This document shows positions 6,701-7,719 of a stretch of DNA of 7,719 nt, piece by piece. Every line of letters begins with the position of its first letter. Position 1 is the first letter of the stretch. Below the pieces are notes generated by a model that was not told the origin of the DNA, did not search any database, and saw only the letters and a program-made list of their open reading frames with translations. Source of the stretch: an uncultured Clostridium sp. (lineage in GTDB: Bacteria; Bacillota_A; Clostridia; TANB77; CAG-508). Where the stretch lies: assembly GCA_947382445.1 (NCBI GenBank), contig CANCZH010000074.1, forward strand, positions 1-7,719, read 5' to 3'. A program made the translations under genes and the position numbers.

Positions 6701-7719
6701 TCTATGCTTTTGGGGTATAATTTGAATTTGACTACTCAAACTTTTTATAAGTATCCAACTATAAAATCTTTGGCTCATTATATTGATAGTAATGATTCTT
6801 TGTCAGAAGAAACTGCTTTTGAACTTTCTTCTGAATTTATGCATGATGATGATGAAATTGTTTCTAAGTCTTCTGATGATGCTCTTGGAAATGTATTTTT
6901 AACTGGAGCTAATGGTTTTATTGGTGTTCATGTTTTAAATGAATTGCTTACAACAACTAATAGTACTGTTTATTGTTTGGTTAGAGGTGCTAATTTAGAT
7001 TTTTCTAAGAAAAGATTGTATTCTTCTTTTAAATTCTATTTTAATCAAGATTTAGAAGAAACTTTTCCTAATAGATTTGTTATATTAAATGGTGATATTT
7101 CAAATTCTAGTTTAGGTCTTTCTGATGAAGATATGGATTTATTAAAGAATAATGTTTCAACTGTTATTCATACTGCTGCTATTGTTAAACATTATGGTAA
7201 TTTTAATGAGTTTAAACAGATTAATATTAATGGTACTAAAAATATTGTTGATTTTTCTTACAAAAATCATTTTAGATTTATACATATTTCTTCAATAAGT
7301 GTTTCTGGTAATTATTTATTGAAAGAACAAAATAAGTCTGTTGATTTTTCTGAAAATAATTTGTATATTGGTCAGCATTATACTGAAAATGTGTATGTTA
7401 ATAGTAAACTTGAATCTGAAAATATTGTTTATAATTATATGAAAAAGGGATTACGTGGTAAGGTTTTAAGAATTGGTATTCTTTCTGGTAGACGAAAAGA
7501 TGGTTTATTTCAAGAGAATATTTCTGCTAACGCTTTTTATGGAAGAATTAAATCTTTTGTCACTCTTGGTGCTATTTCTAAGAACTTATTGCCTCAAAAA
7601 ATTGAGTTTACTCCGGCTGATGATTGTGCTAAAGCTATTGTTTTATTATCTAAAACTAGTCAATTGGATAATAAGATTTTCCATTTGTATAATCATAATT
7701 TAGTTTCTTTAAGAATGGT
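3710..7719 (+). CDS. Single-module NRPS, C-A-T-R, predicted glycine-activating and aldehyde-releasing (3' end outside window)
   Basis: One open frame of 1336 codons with no stop, cut by the window edge. Domains: condensation about 1-430, with H133-H134-L-V-F-D138-A-W (usual HHxxxDG has A for G); adenylation about 454-945, with A3 T603-S-G-S-T-G-K-P-K-G, A5 Y746-G-P-T-E, A8 G848-R-A-D and A10 lysine K934; carrier about 958-1028, with phosphopantetheine serine S990 in L-G-L-D-S-L; reductase from about 1060, with NAD(P)H loop T1065-G-A-N-G-F-I-G, S-S-I-S near 1194-1197 and Y1229-x3-K1233. Roughly the last 100 residues are missing. Specificity residues D648, I649, L652, Q691, L717, G719, V745, V753, W754, K934 are closest to the remembered glycine code. 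C would join an acyl or aminoacyl donor to the loaded amino acid, and R would release an aldehyde. The donor and the activating phosphopantetheinyl transferase are not in the window. Third codon positions are T-rich, unlike the neighbouring genes. Domain order is certain; substrate and product are inference. Confidence 0.96.
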   Translation, partial: MNKDFYDFTYSQKSIWDEENFFKKSPLNNIAGFLVINEEVDFKKLKKSILRFIKNNDNCRIKLKQVDDLSCVQYFEPFYDQDIEFLELPDASAAKNLVKALVNIPFRLFDSYLFEFKIFKFPNNHGGFLINAHHLVFDAWSSGILINQIMNDYQELTDSVPTFSYIDYIESEKSYIKSNRFAKDKEFWENSFKTIPSPITLPESIKNYNSSISSFSKRKDFTLSKRALAKINSFCREKNLSLFAFFMSVYSIYLARINNVTNFALGTPVLNRTNFQEKNTSGLFISTIPFCVNLDWNSSFDDFSTYIATQTISSFRHQKYPYKLLLEDVRKKNSDVSTLYNVLLSYQNARATNNSSLDYTSQWIAPSAIFNDLQIHIHDINDSDTLIISYDYRIAKYTEKSIVETHNRILNIVNQIIDSENIKLCDLEVVTNTEKTSLLSMCSNTKKYYPKNKSIQYFIEQQVLRTPDKVAVTCNGVSLTYKELNEKANSLAYHLRHLGVLPNTFVGILQKRSVEMFVSILAVLKSGGAYLPLDFNYPKDRISYMLENSEAKIVLTEDCLSNIVPDGISKVIVDLSDSNIFEKNTTNLECVNKGSDTCYIIYTSGSTGKPKGVKLKHQNINNFILGMCDKINFSKSKTIVSVTTICFDIFVLESLLPLQNGLTVILANEEEQNSQVLLNELCLKNKVNIIQTTPSRMKKLTADVEYCSYFKYITDILVGGEAFPNTLLEHLKKVAHTNNTKIYNVYGPTETAVWSTVKNLTNTSVINIGKPISNTSVYVLDPATCRLLPKGMVGNLFIGGSGVCAGYHKRDDLNETLFIKNKYNSREIIYNTNDLAKINSSNEIVHLGRADFQVKIRGYRIEIGEIENRILEYPGIVETTVVAQNSNFLICYYVSKKDIIISELVSFLLEDLPNYMIPAYFVKLDKLPLTPNGKVDRKALPKPKLDENEKIVVASTDTEKLLEKNILEILNNSLKSVDINTPFISLGLDSLSIVQLQSMLLGYNLNLTTQTFYKYPTIKSLAHYIDSNDSLSEETAFELSSEFMHDDDEIVSKSSDDALGNVFLTGANGFIGVHVLNELLTTTNSTVYCLVRGANLDFSKKRLYSSFKFYFNQDLEETFPNRFVILNGDISNSSLGLSDEDMDLLKNNVSTVIHTAAIVKHYGNFNEFKQININGTKNIVDFSYKNHFRFIHISSISVSGNYLLKEQNKSVDFSENNLYIGQHYTENVYVNSKLESENIVYNYMKKGLRGKVLRIGILSGRRKDGLFQENISANAFYGRIKSFVTLGAISKNLLPQKIEFTPADDCAKAIVLLSKTSQLDNKIFHLYNHNLVSLRM

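Overview
The window looks like a very AT-rich, low-GC Gram-positive chromosome, most likely an anaerobic Clostridia-type gut commensal. The grounds are the extreme A/T codon bias, strong AGGAGG-type ribosome sites, sigma-A promoters (TTGACA-17-TATATT), a DUF6514-like small protein, and two tandem matches to the Spo0A box. The organism assignment is inference; there is no 16S or other marker gene here.

Layout. (1) Positions 2-235: the 3' end of a MNT-type nucleotidyltransferase gene on the + strand. It is followed by a 184-aa + strand protein (298-852) of unknown function with a GTG start. (2) A bidirectional terminator (875-900) separates these from a convergent HEPN/MNT two-gene operon on the - strand (HEPN 1612-1223, MNT 1241-921). 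(3) Upstream of that operon, also on -, is a complete tRNA-Arg(UCU) with promoter, encoded CCA and terminator. (4) Next on - is a 101-aa DUF6514-like gene with a near-consensus promoter, tandem Spo0A-type boxes and a long hairpin terminator. (5) Then on - is a membrane-anchored HtrA/DegP-type serine protease with an intact His-Asp-Ser triad and one PDZ domain. (6) Diverging from the protease, a long + strand reading frame starts at 3710 and is still open at the window edge. It has 1336 complete codons and no stop, and encodes a single-module nonribosomal peptide synthetase ordered condensation - adenylation - carrier - NAD(P)H thioester reductase (C-A-T-R).

How the parts work together. The NRPS is the main item. 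Its ten adenylation specificity residues read D-I-L-Q-L-G-V-V-W-K, two conservative changes from the code I remember for glycine. The C-terminal reductase predicts release as an aldehyde rather than an acid, giving an acyl- or aminoacyl-glycinal, or a product formed from it. This architecture resembles the gut clostridial NRPS families known to make peptide aldehydes and pyrazinones that inhibit proteases. A one-module enzyme with an N-terminal C domain needs a donor from elsewhere (an acyl chain or a separate loading module), and that is not in the window. The left third (MNT, unknown 184-aa gene, HEPN/MNT pair) looks like accessory toxin-antitoxin or defence cargo lying against the 3' side of the tRNA-Arg gene. 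The DUF6514-like gene appears to be under Spo0A control, which would fit a spore-forming ancestor.
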